From Butyrivibrio fibrisolvens (lineage in GTDB: Bacteria > Bacillota > Clostridia > Lachnospirales > Lachnospiraceae), in the NCBI RefSeq assembly GCF_037113525.1, contig NZ_CP146963.1, positions 620,001 to 684,000 of the forward strand: a stretch of 64,000 nucleotides of DNA, in the 5' to 3' direction. The number at the start of each line of letters is the position of its first letter. Positions within the stretch are counted from its first letter, which is position 1. The position numbers were made by a program, and so were the translations under genes. This document shows positions 26,951 through 36,210 of the stretch, one piece after another. The notes under the pieces are model-generated. The model had not been told where the DNA came from and ran no database searches. It saw nothing but the letters and a program-made list of their open reading frames with translations.

Positions 26951-26997
26951 AAAAGGACTGCAAAGGGAGGAATTATTCTTTTGCAGTCCTTTTTTGA
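26951..26997 (+). terminator. Terminator between pflB and pflA
   Basis: AAAAGGACTGCAAA pairs with TTTGCAGTCCTTTT (26951-26964 with 26980-26993), followed by T's. Partial read-through would give less activase than lyase. Confidence 0.85.
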
Positions 26998-27046
26998 AGG
27001 ATAGGCCAGTTTTTTGCAGAGCACATAAGTGTAGAATGGAGATTTT

Positions 27047-27781
27047 ATGAAAGGCGCAGTACATTCAATTGAAACATTTGGATCAGTAGATGGTCCCGGA
27101 ATCAGATATATTATTTTCCTTCAGGGATGTAATATGAGATGCAGATACTGTCACAATGTTGATACATGGGCAGAAAAACGTGATAACACTCAGTTCCTTG
27201 ACGCTGATGAGCTTTTAGATAAAGCTGAGCGTTACAAAACCTATTGGGGAACTGATGGCGGCATTACTGTAAGTGGTGGTGAGGCACTTCTTCAGATTGA
27301 CTTCCTTCTTGAACTCTTTACTAAAGCTAAGAAGAGAGGAATCAATACCTGTATTGATACAGCTCTTCAGCCATTTACAAGACAGGAGCCTTTTTTCTCA
27401 AAGTTCGAAGAGCTTATGAAGGTGACAGATCTTCTCCTTGTAGATATAAAGCATATTGATCCAGAAGCTCATAAGAGCCTTACAGCACAGGATAATGCCA
27501 ATATCTTAGATGGTATGAGATATCTTTCTGATATAAATAAGCCAATCTGGATCAGACACGTACTGGTTCCCGGCATCACTGATGATGACAAGGCACTTAA
27601 GGATACAAGAGCCTTCATCGAGACTCTGAATAATGTAGAAAAGATTGAAGTACTTCCTTATCATAATCTTGGCGTATTCAAGTGGAAAGAACTTGGTATT
27701 AACTATTCTCTTGAAGGAACTGCGGCTCCTACTAAAGAGAGAGTAGAGAACGCAGAGAAGATTCTTCGCGGCGAGATTTGA
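27047..27781 (+). CDS. pflA: Pyruvate formate-lyase activating enzyme
   Basis: A 244-residue radical SAM enzyme that abstracts hydrogen from the PflB glycine to make the active radical. The 4Fe-4S motif is the family's CxxxCxxC (CNMRCRYCHN, residues 28-35), preceded by ETFGSVDGPGIRYIIFLQG. The SAM-binding GGE-type motif VSGGEALLQ is present, as are DTALQP and LLVDIKH. The start ATG follows GGAGATTTT. It lies 140 bases downstream of pflB, beyond the terminator hairpin. Confidence 0.96.
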   Translation: MKGAVHSIETFGSVDGPGIRYIIFLQGCNMRCRYCHNVDTWAEKRDNTQFLDADELLDKAERYKTYWGTDGGITVSGGEALLQIDFLLELFTKAKKRGINTCIDTALQPFTRQEPFFSKFEELMKVTDLLLVDIKHIDPEAHKSLTAQDNANILDGMRYLSDINKPIWIRHVLVPGITDDDKALKDTRAFIETLNNVEKIEVLPYHNLGVFKWKELGINYSLEGTAAPTKERVENAEKILRGEI

Positions 27782-27798
27782 GTTTAAGAGGATCAATT

Positions 27799-27879
27799 AT
27801 GATTCTTGATCAAATAAAATATGTTTGTGACAAAGAAAACTTCCAAGGCGAATCGTTTTGGAAGTTTTCTTTTTTATAG
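27799..27879 (+). CDS. Candidate 26-residue small ORF overlapping the pflA terminator
   Basis: An ATG with AGAGGATC 7 bases upstream opens a frame of 26 codons (start MILDQIKYVC, end FSFL) that ends inside the T-run of the pflA terminator. The ribosome binding site is good, but the 3' half is made of the hairpin, so this may be chance or a remnant of a longer gene. No family was recognised. Confidence 0.25.
   Translation: MILDQIKYVCDKENFQGESFWKFSFL
27833..27877 (+). terminator. Terminator of the pfl transcript
   Basis: AAGAAAACTTCCAA (27833-27846) pairs perfectly with TTGGAAGTTTTCTT (27858-27871), a 14-bp stem followed by TTTT. Confidence 0.9.
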
Positions 27880-28061
27880 TGTTATATTTAAGAAATGCGA
27901 TTCCGATATAAGAATTGTAACGACGGACTATTGTTACAGTATTCGATTTGTTGTTTTTGGACATCAACGGGTATCTTTGACGGGACGGAGTTCCAGAAGC
28001 TAAGGATAGCGTCTTTCACGGAAGATTGTAACTTAAATTTTTTGGTGGAGGCGCTACTTTT

Positions 28062-28154
28062 ATGCCAAAAAATGTTCATAGAAATGTATCCATGCTTTTC
28101 TATACATGTGTTATGTTCAGTAAAGGCGCGCTTCCGGAAAGACATGAGGCGTAA
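28062..28154 (+). CDS. Candidate 30-residue leader peptide upstream of the EF-hand protein
   Basis: The ATG at 28062 has GGTGGAGG ending about 10 bases upstream. The frame encodes 30 residues (start MPKNVHRNVSML, end LPERHEA) and stops with TAA at 28152-28154, one base before the ATG at 28156. This spacing suits translational coupling. The peptide has a short hydrophobic middle (MLFYTCVMF) and basic ends. No family was recognised. Confidence 0.4.
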   Translation: MPKNVHRNVSMLFYTCVMFSKGALPERHEA

Positions 28155-28155
28155 C

Positions 28156-29250
28156 ATGAGAATTGCAGCAAGTAACATTGAGATGAGCAGCAGCCATGAG
28201 TATGTTGCCAGTCGGGCTCAGGAGACCTTTAAACCCTTTGGGCTTTCGTCTTCTTTATCAACAACTCAAAAGGAGGAGACGAAAGAAACATATAGGGACA
28301 CCTTTGCAAGGTCAGATAAGGACTTAGAGCTCCTTGGATTTGAGTCATCAGGGCTTTATACGAAGCCGGAGAACTATCATGAGATTGAGGTGGCAGAACC
28401 TGAAACTAAGAATGATAGTCAGGGATTAAGCTCCATTGACATGATACATGTACATCTTTTGAGAATCATCCTCCAGCTTGCTCAGAATCTTGGAGGGAAG
28501 GGTTGGGAATCTTTTTCCAAAAATATTGCGAGTCAGTTAAATGCCATATCTGACGGCAATACAGCTCTATATAGGAACTCAAATATGTATTCCCTTACAA
28601 GCTTTGAAGCTGAGTCTACACAGTTTAGTTCACAGGGTAGAGCAGTTACTGAAGATGGCAGGATCATTGACTTTAATGTAAGCTTTGGCATGTCCAGAGA
28701 ATTACTTCAGTATTCAGAACTTAATATTGGAGCTATGCAAGGTTTTTTAATGGATCCCCTGGTAATTAATGTTGGAGGAGACATTACAGAGATATCAGAT
28801 CAGTCATTCTACTTTGATCTTGATTTTGACGGAGATAAAGATAATGTGAAGATGCTATCACAAGGCTCTGGATTTCTTGCCATGGACAAAAATAATGACG
28901 GCGTTATAGGTGATGGAAGTGAGCTTTTTGGAACAGCGACAGGAGACGGCTTTGGAGAACTTAGAGAGTACGACGAAGATGGTAATGGCTGGATAGATGA
29001 AAATGATGTTAATACATGGGCAGCTCTTAAAGTCTGGATCAAAGATGATCAGGGAAGGGATGAGCTTCTTACATTAAAGGAAGCAGATGTCGGTGCTATA
29101 TATCTTGGAGAGGTCTCCACCGAGTTTATGTCATACTCACAAGATATGTTATCAGGTAACGTTAACGGTGCATTCAGATCATCTGGAGTATTTCTTCACG
29201 AAGATGGAAAAGCAGGACTTATCCAGCATGTAGATCTGGCGTATTCATAA
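28156..29250 (+). CDS. EF-hand calcium-binding protein, function unknown
   Basis: A 364-residue protein without a signal peptide. The start is set at the ATG at 28156 (GAGG 6 bases upstream); the frame stays open further up, but those codons read unlike protein. The N-terminal third is Ser/Glu-rich and polar. The middle has a helix (IDMIHVHLLRIILQLAQNL). The C-terminal third has repeated Ca-binding loops, DLDFDGDKD, DKNNDGVIGD and DEDGNGWIDENDV, then a region (VWIKDDQGRDELLTL, GAIYLGEV) seen in other EF-hand surface proteins. How it is exported, if at all, is not evident. It has its own terminator and sits between the pfl genes and uraA. Confidence 0.75.
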   Translation: MRIAASNIEMSSSHEYVASRAQETFKPFGLSSSLSTTQKEETKETYRDTFARSDKDLELLGFESSGLYTKPENYHEIEVAEPETKNDSQGLSSIDMIHVHLLRIILQLAQNLGGKGWESFSKNIASQLNAISDGNTALYRNSNMYSLTSFEAESTQFSSQGRAVTEDGRIIDFNVSFGMSRELLQYSELNIGAMQGFLMDPLVINVGGDITEISDQSFYFDLDFDGDKDNVKMLSQGSGFLAMDKNNDGVIGDGSELFGTATGDGFGELREYDEDGNGWIDENDVNTWAALKVWIKDDQGRDELLTLKEADVGAIYLGEVSTEFMSYSQDMLSGNVNGAFRSSGVFLHEDGKAGLIQHVDLAYS

Positions 29251-29270
29251 GCAGGATATAAAATAGTGTT

Positions 29271-29317
29271 ACTCCCGCGGATTATGATATGTTGTCATAG
29301 ATCTGCGGGAGTTTTTA
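29271..29317 (+). terminator. Terminator of the EF-hand gene
   Basis: ACTCCCGC (29271-29278) pairs with GCGGGAGT (29305-29312), with inner pairing and TTTTT after it. Confidence 0.85.
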
Positions 29318-29402
29318 TGCAATAAAATATCAAACAATTCATTTCAGAAAAAAGCTGTATTTTGAGCTTAAAAATGTATGTATTTTCATGATAAATTTTA
29401 AG

Positions 29403-29430
29403 TTGAAATTATCGAAATGTTCGTTATAAT
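29403..29430 (+). promoter_or_regulatory. Sigma-A promoter of uraA
   Basis: TTGAAA (29403-29408), a 16-base spacer, then a perfect TATAAT (29425-29430), 56 bases before the start codon. The short leader leaves no room for a PyrR attenuator. Confidence 0.7.
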
Positions 29431-29485
29431 ATATTTGGGTTTTGAACAGTTAGTCAAATTTTCATTTTCTGTAGGGAGGAAAAAT

Positions 29486-30895
29486 ATGGGTAAAAATTCC
29501 AAAGCCTTCGATGAACCGATTTACGATGCACGCAGTCTTGGAACAGGACGAATGCTGGTTCTTGGAGTTCAGCACATGTTCGCGATGTTTGGAGCAACAG
29601 TTCTTGTTCCCATCATTACTGGTCTTGACGTATCAACAACACTTCTTTTTGCAGGTCTTGGTACACTTCTTTTCCATCTTATTACAGGACGTAAGGTTCC
29701 TGCTTTCCTTGGTTCATCATTTGCATTTCTCGGTGGTTATGCCGCAGTAGCACCTCTACTTGATGGCGGCGCTTCAAATAAAGAGCTTTTGCCATATGCA
29801 TGCTTTGGTGTAGCTGTTTCAGGTCTTTTATACCTGGTTCTTGCTTTCTTGTTTAAGACATTTGGCGCAGGAAGAGTTATGAAATTCTTCCCACCTGTAG
29901 TTACTGGTCCTATTATTATCGCTATTGGTCTTAATCTTGCTCCTTCTGCTATTAACAACTGTGCAGATAACTGGAACTGGATTCCTGCTATTACAGCTAT
30001 TATCATCGTAATCTGCTGCAATATCTGGGGAAGAGGTCTTATAAGGATCGTTCCTATTCTTCTTGGAGTTCTTGGTTCATACTTCGTATCAGCTATAATG
30101 GATGCACTTGGAGTTGAAATGATCGACTATTCACAGGTTGCAAGCGCTCCATGGATCGGATTCCCGATTCACTTCGAAAATACCGTATTTTCTCTTTTCA
30201 CAAAAGGATTTGATTCAGGTGTACTTATCACAGCTGTGATCACAATTGTTCCGATCGCTTTTGCTACAATGATGGAGCACATCGGTGATATCTCAGCTAT
30301 TTCTTCTACTACAGGTCGTAACTATATTAAAGATCCGGGACTTCACAGAACACTTATCGGTGACGGTCTTGCTACAGCACTTGCATCACTCTTTGGTGCT
30401 CCTGCAAATACAACTTATGGTGAGAATACAGGCGTTCTTACACTTACTAAGGTTTATGATCCGCTTGTAATCAGAATTGCAGCAGGATTTGCAGTACTTA
30501 TGAGCTTCTGCCCTAAGTTTGCAGCTATTATCGAGACAATGCCAAGCGGCACAATCGGTGGTATCTCACTCGTACTTTACGGAATGATCTCTGCAGTTGG
30601 TATCAGAAACCTTGTTGAGACACATGTAGACTTCTCAAAGAGCCGTAACGTACTTGTTGCAGCTATGATCATGGTTCTTACTATCGGTATCAGCTACTCA
30701 GCAGTTGGATCACTTCCTCTTCCATTTGGCGGTGTTTCACTTTCAGGTCTTGCAACAGGCTCACTTGTAGGTATCCTTCTTAATGCAGTTCTTCCTGGCA
30801 AGGATTACAAGTTCGAAGATGAGCTTCCAAATGCAACTGGTGTTGATCTTGAAATGACACAGGGCGATCCTATTGAAATGGATAAGGCTCAATGA
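29486..30895 (+). CDS. uraA: Uracil/xanthine permease, NCS2 family
   Basis: A 469-residue polytopic permease with about 14 membrane segments, importing uracil or a related nucleobase with protons. Characteristic stretches: LGVQHMFAMFGATVLVPIITGLDV near the start, the half-helix LGSSFAFLGGYAAVAP, and ATMMEHIGDISAISSTTGRN with the catalytic Glu-His pair, then APANTTYGENTGVLTLTKVYD. The NTTYGENTGV motif favours uracil over xanthine. GGGAGG lies upstream of the ATG at 29486. It is probably monocistronic, as it has its own promoter and terminator. Confidence 0.93.
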   Translation: MGKNSKAFDEPIYDARSLGTGRMLVLGVQHMFAMFGATVLVPIITGLDVSTTLLFAGLGTLLFHLITGRKVPAFLGSSFAFLGGYAAVAPLLDGGASNKELLPYACFGVAVSGLLYLVLAFLFKTFGAGRVMKFFPPVVTGPIIIAIGLNLAPSAINNCADNWNWIPAITAIIIVICCNIWGRGLIRIVPILLGVLGSYFVSAIMDALGVEMIDYSQVASAPWIGFPIHFENTVFSLFTKGFDSGVLITAVITIVPIAFATMMEHIGDISAISSTTGRNYIKDPGLHRTLIGDGLATALASLFGAPANTTYGENTGVLTLTKVYDPLVIRIAAGFAVLMSFCPKFAAIIETMPSGTIGGISLVLYGMISAVGIRNLVETHVDFSKSRNVLVAAMIMVLTIGISYSAVGSLPLPFGGVSLSGLATGSLVGILLNAVLPGKDYKFEDELPNATGVDLEMTQGDPIEMDKAQ

Positions 30896-30921
30896 TTTCA
30901 AATTTTAAAGTAAATGCATAA

Positions 30922-30973
30922 AAAAGGTCTGCCGCTATCAGAGTGCTAATCTGACGCGGCAGGCCTTTTCTTT
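30922..30973 (+). terminator. Bidirectional terminator between uraA and the GH5 gene
   Basis: AAAAGGTCTGCCGC pairs with GCGGCAGGCCTTTT (30922-30935 with 30956-30969), with an inner CAGA/TCTG stem. T-runs lie on both strands. Confidence 0.85.
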
Positions 30974-30998
30974 TATTAGAGGGATTCTTTAGAGGCAA

Positions 30999-32036
30999 TT
31001 AAATTCTTGTGAGGATACTGATCATTTCCTGTAATTTAGAGCTATAGTGCTCATCAGTTATACCGAAATCCATTTTCTTATATGACCAGTATGATCTTCC
31101 GATATGGTTCTCACAAAGTACTGTATTAAAATCTTCAAGCCACCTTACTGAATCTTCGATAGGGGCTTTATCTATAACTCCAAACTCTCCGCAGTAGAGG
31201 GCTACATCATTCTTTTTGGAAAAAACTATGGCTTCTTTGAAAATCTCCCTGAAGTAGTCAGGTCCTATTGTTTCAAGCTTTGTAGTGAAGATGTTTCCGC
31301 CCTGTTCCTGGTTTATAAGTCTGCTCTTTTCCTGGTAAACTTCAATTGAATCCGGATAAGCAAGTTCGAAGTCAATATTTTCGACCCAGCTGGCTTTCTG
31401 ATGAGTAAAGCAAAGTGGATCATAGCAGTGGAAAGTATAGACGATGTTTTCATCATATGGAGGTGGAAGAAGAGGAATACTCTTAACATCATTGTGTCTT
31501 ACACCGCCTATCATGATGGTGGCATCACTTATCTTTTCCCTGATCCTTGTGACAGCAGTAAGTGCGATTTTGTTCCATGTAAAAGCATAGTCAGGATTAA
31601 CGATCTCATTAAGAAGTTCATAGATCATGATATCCTTGTGCTTTCCAAATCTGTCTATAAGACGATCCCAGGTTTCATAAAATCTTTTCTGTAGACTTTC
31701 ATCTGTGAAAAAAAGATCTGGATTTGGGACAGCGTGCTTATCAAACATATAACCTTTAGATTTGTGAAGATCCAGGACAATGTTAAGCCCGTACTTTCTG
31801 CACCAGGAAATAAGGTCATCTACATGCTTAAGTCCTTCTTCGATTGGCTGTCCATCCTCTGTTTCAATAACATCATAGTCGATAGGGAGTCTTACGTGAT
31901 CCATACCCCAGCCTGAGATAGTCTTAATATCTTCTTCTACGATAAAGGTGTCAAAATGTTCTTTTTCATAGCTGGGACACTGAGAGAGCCAGCCACCAAG
32001 ATTGATACCCTTTTGGTATCCGGTCAATTTTTTCAT
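30999..32036 (-). CDS. Intracellular glycoside hydrolase family 5
   Basis: A 345-residue TIM-barrel hydrolase without a signal peptide, so it acts on imported oligosaccharides. Seen: INLGGWLSQCPSYEKEHF at the N-terminus, the HVRLPIDYDV strand, the acid/base Glu in YELLNEI near 142, FHCYDPLCFTHQ, and the nucleophile Glu in YCGEFGVID near 285. These fit GH5 exo- or endo-beta-glucanases; exact specificity is not readable. It is the last gene of a minus-strand operon with a CUT1 ABC importer, 22 bases after the second permease, so its substrate is probably the sugar that importer brings in. Confidence 0.9.
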   Translation of the reverse strand: MKKLTGYQKGINLGGWLSQCPSYEKEHFDTFIVEEDIKTISGWGMDHVRLPIDYDVIETEDGQPIEEGLKHVDDLISWCRKYGLNIVLDLHKSKGYMFDKHAVPNPDLFFTDESLQKRFYETWDRLIDRFGKHKDIMIYELLNEIVNPDYAFTWNKIALTAVTRIREKISDATIMIGGVRHNDVKSIPLLPPPYDENIVYTFHCYDPLCFTHQKASWVENIDFELAYPDSIEVYQEKSRLINQEQGGNIFTTKLETIGPDYFREIFKEAIVFSKKNDVALYCGEFGVIDKAPIEDSVRWLEDFNTVLCENHIGRSYWSYKKMDFGITDEHYSSKLQEMISILTRI

Positions 32037-32057
32037 GTCACTCCTTAAGTTTACTTT

Positions 32058-32885
32058 TTACATTTTTACTGAACCAGCCACGAGGCCGCCGACGATGTAC
32101 TTCTGACATATAGCGTAAGGTATTATCAGCGGGATCGATACTATGACCAAAGCTGCCATAAGCTCAGGATAGTTTATATTATAAAGACCTGAGAATGAAT
32201 ACAGTCCTTTGGAGATAGGGAACTTATTATCATCTGATAAAAAGATGATTGAGTTTGTAATATCATTCCATATCGGGATCGCTGTAAGGATTCCCAATGA
32301 TGAAATGGCTGGTTTTGAAAGCGGGATTACTACTGTAAAGAAGAATCTGAAATATCCGCAGCCGTCTATATTGGCGGCTTCATCAAGATCTTTTGGAATT
32401 CCTCTTATGTATGAAGTAAGGAACATTGTTGCAAATCCGCCAATATTAAGTATTGAAATAATATAAGCAAGGCGGGTGTTGTACAGGTTCATATTAAGGA
32501 ACATCTGGAAAAGTGGTATCAGTCCGTTTGGAAGGAACATTGCTGACATCATGACAAAATAAAGGAAATTTGCATGCTTTATATAATCTCTTGCTATAGG
32601 AAATGACATAAGCATTGAAAAAAGCAGTGAGAGAAATGTTCCGACAGAGGTATATAAAATACTGTTCAGTATATACTTACCAAGTGCTGCTTTGTTCCAG
32701 GCATTGATATAGTTATCAAATGTTGGAATAAAGGAAAATGAAATGGAGTTTTGTAAAAAAGCTACCTGTGTCTTAAGTGATGTTGCAAGAACAAAAGATA
32801 AAGGATACAGGAAAAGGAATAAAATAAGCAGAATGCAAAGGTAACCCAAAAAGAGTTTTGCCTTGCTTTCTTTTGAGTTTAACAT
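32058..32885 (-). CDS. Sugar ABC transporter permease (CUT1, MalG-like)
   Basis: A 275-residue inner-membrane permease with six predicted helices. The cytoplasmic EAA loop, which docks the ATPase, reads EAANIDGCGYFRFFFTVVIPLSKPA. The N-terminus (ILLILFLFLYPLSFVLATSLK) and C-terminal VAGSVKM ending are typical of MalG-type subunits. Its start overlaps the previous gene's stop by one base (TAATG), indicating translational coupling. No ATP-binding subunit is encoded here; CUT1 importers of Firmicutes often share a distant MsmK-type ATPase. Confidence 0.93.
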   Translation of the reverse strand: MLNSKESKAKLFLGYLCILLILFLFLYPLSFVLATSLKTQVAFLQNSISFSFIPTFDNYINAWNKAALGKYILNSILYTSVGTFLSLLFSMLMSFPIARDYIKHANFLYFVMMSAMFLPNGLIPLFQMFLNMNLYNTRLAYIISILNIGGFATMFLTSYIRGIPKDLDEAANIDGCGYFRFFFTVVIPLSKPAISSLGILTAIPIWNDITNSIIFLSDDNKFPISKGLYSFSGLYNINYPELMAALVIVSIPLIIPYAICQKYIVGGLVAGSVKM

Positions 32886-33823
32886 TATCTGATTCCCTCC
32901 TTTTCCTCAACTTTGTTCTGAATCTTCTGGGTTATAAGTGTTACCACTAGAATGATCAAAAACAGCATAACCTGAAGCGCAGATGCATAGCCTTGTCTTC
33001 CGGCATTACTCTTACCTGCATCGCCGACATTAAATGCTATACCAAAGATCATCATGGATAGAGTCTTAGTCCATTCATTACCCTTGGTCGTAACAAGGAT
33101 GATCTGGTATGCAGAAAGGGATCCGATAAGGCACATCATAAGATTTACGGCAACAACTGATACTATCTGTGGAATTGAAACGTGCCAGAAAACTTTCCAG
33201 TCGCTTGCTCCGTCAATTCTTGCAGCTTCAATAAGCTCAGGAGCTACATTCTGAAGTCCGGCAAGAAAGATTATCATTTCTGAACCGACATTGAACCAGA
33301 TCTGGCAGAAGATAACCAGATATAAGGCTACATTTCTGTCGCCAAAAAAGGTCGAGCTCTGTCCAAAGAGGTGTAGAAACCATGCAGCTGGACCATCAAC
33401 TGAGAAAAAGAGTTTGAAAGCAAGTCCGCAGACAGTTACGCCAAGGATAACAGGGAGAAATACTACTGTTCTGTAGAATGTTTTACCCTTGATACTTTTC
33501 ATATTGAGTATTACTGCAATAAACAAGGCAAGTGCAGTCTGAACTATAGTAACAAGCCCTGTGAAGATTCCTGTTCTTATTAGGGCATTACCAAAATCTC
33601 TCATGTTAAGAGTCATGATATCCATGTAGTTTTCAAGACCAACGAAATGCACAGCATTTCCGGGAGTCTGTCTGATATCGGTGAGAGAAAAAATAACTGT
33701 GCCAATACTTGGAACAAGGCGGAACAGGATGAAGATAAGAAGTCCCGGTGCTATTCCAAGCCATATCATCAGGGGATTGAATACAGCTTTTTTTATCATG
33801 ATCTGTTTATTCTTTGCGTTCAT
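32885..33823 (-). CDS. Sugar ABC transporter permease (CUT1, MalF-like)
   Basis: A 312-residue permease with six helices. The EAA loop reads EAARIDGASDWKVFWHVSIPQI. The ATG at 33823 has AGAGGA upstream on the minus strand; a further in-frame ATG 11 codons earlier lacks a site. It partners with the MalG-like subunit and the binding protein encoded just upstream. Confidence 0.92.
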   Translation of the reverse strand: MNAKNKQIMIKKAVFNPLMIWLGIAPGLLIFILFRLVPSIGTVIFSLTDIRQTPGNAVHFVGLENYMDIMTLNMRDFGNALIRTGIFTGLVTIVQTALALFIAVILNMKSIKGKTFYRTVVFLPVILGVTVCGLAFKLFFSVDGPAAWFLHLFGQSSTFFGDRNVALYLVIFCQIWFNVGSEMIIFLAGLQNVAPELIEAARIDGASDWKVFWHVSIPQIVSVVAVNLMMCLIGSLSAYQIILVTTKGNEWTKTLSMMIFGIAFNVGDAGKSNAGRQGYASALQVMLFLIILVVTLITQKIQNKVEEKEGIR

Positions 33824-33893
33824 TAGATAATCCTCTTTGCATATTAATGGGCCCATTTACATGGACCCATTAGAGAAATACGTTTCTAGCTTA

Positions 33894-35216
33894 TTACTGG
33901 CCCTTTGCTGAAGACATTGCATCATCCCAGTCTTTCTGGGCAGCAGCTGCAAGTTCAGATACATCTTCAAATTCACCACCGGTGATCTTTAAGTTAGTTG
34001 GGTCGTAGGATCCGTATGCACCAACGTTTGTAGGTACTCTGTTGTAGCACTCGTATGTACGCTGAGCATCATTTACTCTGTCACCAAGGATGCTGAGGAA
34101 CTTATTATCTGTCTGGATTCCTGCCATTGTAGGTACGAAGCCATTTGTGTTTACATAGATTGTATAGTTCTCAGGATTTGAGAAGAACTCAAGCCACTTG
34201 GCAGCAGCTTCTGTCTTTTCTGACTTAGCATTGATTCCGAAAGTAAGGTCATATTTTCCTGTGAAGTTGTTTGTTGTATCACCTGGTAAAGCGAAGTATC
34301 CATATTCAAAGTTAGGATCAACCTTCTCAATTTCTGCTGCATTCCATGATCCGTCATAGAGCATTGCTGCCTTACCTGCTACAAAACGGGCAGGAACATC
34401 AGAATAAGCTACGCCCATGAATCCCTCTTCCATATATGAAAGGAACTGAAGCTCACGGTTATAAACTTTAAGAGATTTTTCATCTGTATAAGTACGTGTA
34501 CCGGTCCAAAGCCCCTCTGCAAGAGCTTCGTCGCCGCCTTCTTCTACAGAGTCTACGATAGCGTTGGCACTCATCTGTACAGGCCATGTATCTCCGCCAC
34601 CTACTGTAAGAGGAGCAATACCAGCAGCTTTGATATTTTCACAAAGTGTAATGAACTCATCCCATGTTTTGGGTTCTGTCCAGCCGTTTTCTTCGAACAG
34701 GGTCTTGTTATAGAAGATACCGTTCATAAGAGTCATACCTGTAGCGATACCGTAGATGCCATCTCCATATTTGCAAGCTTCAGCACCTGTGCTCCAGTTG
34801 TTTATCCAGTCATAGCCTGAAAGATCAAGTGCGTTACCACCTGTGATAATGGATTCCCAGGTAAGAGGTTCTGCAGGAGCCCAATCTACTACAGGCTGGG
34901 CAAATGCTCTTGAATCAGTTGTATAGCAGAAAATGTCTACATCATTTGCTGCAAGTCTTGTGTTGAGAAGTGATTCATAATCTGTTGATGGTACTTCTGT
35001 AAGTTCTACAGCGATGCCTGTTTCCTCTTCAAACTTTTTGTTAAGTTCGTTAAGAGCATCAACTGTTCCTGAGTTAGACCAAGTGATCATTTTGATAGTT
35101 TCTTTGCCATCTGCTGAACCGCTGCCACCTGCCTGCGCGGATCCGCTTCCCCCGCATCCAGCCAAAGCTGAAAGTGAAACTACTGTTGCTAAAGTAAGAA
35201 CAATCCTTCTTTTCAT
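33894..35216 (-). CDS. Sugar ABC transporter substrate-binding lipoprotein
   Basis: A 440-residue extracellular binding protein. A lipoprotein signal (RRIVLTLATVVSLSALAGC, lipobox LAGC) precedes a Gly/Ser linker. The mature part is a type I/CUT1 solute-binding fold: EETGIAVELTEVPSTDYESLLNTRL near the start, then FYNKTLFEENGWTEPKTWDEF, a hallmark of the family. It is the first gene of the importer-GH5 operon. Trp- and Tyr-rich loops (WINNWSTG) suit an oligosaccharide ligand, whose identity is unknown. The AraC regulator gene is divergent 155 bases away. Confidence 0.94.
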   Translation of the reverse strand: MKRRIVLTLATVVSLSALAGCGGSGSAQAGGSGSADGKETIKMITWSNSGTVDALNELNKKFEEETGIAVELTEVPSTDYESLLNTRLAANDVDIFCYTTDSRAFAQPVVDWAPAEPLTWESIITGGNALDLSGYDWINNWSTGAEACKYGDGIYGIATGMTLMNGIFYNKTLFEENGWTEPKTWDEFITLCENIKAAGIAPLTVGGGDTWPVQMSANAIVDSVEEGGDEALAEGLWTGTRTYTDEKSLKVYNRELQFLSYMEEGFMGVAYSDVPARFVAGKAAMLYDGSWNAAEIEKVDPNFEYGYFALPGDTTNNFTGKYDLTFGINAKSEKTEAAAKWLEFFSNPENYTIYVNTNGFVPTMAGIQTDNKFLSILGDRVNDAQRTYECYNRVPTNVGAYGSYDPTNLKITGGEFEDVSELAAAAQKDWDDAMSSAKGQ

Positions 35217-35371
35217 GTGTTAACCTCCCTAAAATTTCAATAAATACTTGTGGCTTTTGTGTGGCCACCTGTTTGCTACAGTCAAAAAATAACATAGGCA
35301 AATCTTTCCTAATATCATTTTCTTTGTTAAAATGTCAAAATAATGAACTATGAATTATTTGGGGGAATTTT

Positions 35372-36160
35372 ATGGGTTCTATTGATCTAAACCGTGAATG
35401 GCTTGCGGCAGAGTTTGTAAATCAGGAGATGGCTACACGTCACAGAGGCCTGGAGCCTGAGTTTGACTTCTACGACGCTATAGCAACAGGGAATCTTGAA
35501 GCTGTTAAGGAAAACTGCAAGAAGAAAATGTTTGTAGATATGAACGGAGTTGGAAAGCTTTCAAGAGATCCCCTTCGAAATATGAAATATCATTTTGTTG
35601 TTACTGCAGCAATGATAGTCAGGTACTGTGTCCATAACGGAATGACACAGGAGAAGGCATATTCTCTTAGTGATTTTTATATCCTAAAAGCTGACGAAAC
35701 AATGGGTATCGAAGAGCTGAATAGGATCCATGATGAGATGTGTATTGATATCTGCAGTCAGATGAAGGAGATCAGGAAGCAGCAGATATTGTCTAAACCT
35801 ATCGTCCTTTGCATAGATTATATATACAGCCACATCCACTATAGGATCACTATCGAAGAGCTGGCAGAGCATCTTGATATCTCAACAAGCTATTTATCCA
35901 GACTTTTTAAAAAGGAAATGGGAATTCATGTAAGTGAGTATATCAATGAACTTAAGATAGAACAGGCTAAAAACATGCTTCAGTACTCAGACCTTAAGAT
36001 AATTGACATAGCTAATTATCTGTCATATTCATCTCAAAGCCACTTCATTCAGGTGTTTCAAAAGATCACAGGCTTAACACCTCATAAATTCAGGCAAAAG
36101 AACTTTAGAAATACCTGGAACAAAATGCCTGTTCCCGGCGAATCTGTTTCAAATGAATAA
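35372..36160 (+). CDS. AraC-family transcriptional regulator
   Basis: A 262-residue activator-type regulator. The C-terminal 100 residues carry the two helix-turn-helix motifs: ITIEELAEHLDISTSYLSRLFKKEMG, then IDIANYLSYSSQSHFIQVFQKITGLTPHKFR. The N-terminal 150 residues are helical (AVKENCKKKMF, MKYHFVVTAAMIVRYC), a form common in Lachnospiraceae regulators near sugar transporters; its ligand is unknown. It is divergent from the binding-protein operon, which it probably controls. The start follows GGGGGAATTTT. Confidence 0.9.
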   Translation: MGSIDLNREWLAAEFVNQEMATRHRGLEPEFDFYDAIATGNLEAVKENCKKKMFVDMNGVGKLSRDPLRNMKYHFVVTAAMIVRYCVHNGMTQEKAYSLSDFYILKADETMGIEELNRIHDEMCIDICSQMKEIRKQQILSKPIVLCIDYIYSHIHYRITIEELAEHLDISTSYLSRLFKKEMGIHVSEYINELKIEQAKNMLQYSDLKIIDIANYLSYSSQSHFIQVFQKITGLTPHKFRQKNFRNTWNKMPVPGESVSNE

Positions 36161-36210
36161 TAGGTATTCTGGTAAGAAAAAACTTTTTTAAAAAAAATAA
36201 AAAATTTACA

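Noticed and set aside
27895..28155. N-terminal extension of the EF-hand protein in the same frame
   Set aside because: The translated residues are Cys- and aromatic-rich, unlike the rest; no ribosome binding site lies at 27895, while GAGG precedes the ATG at 28156.
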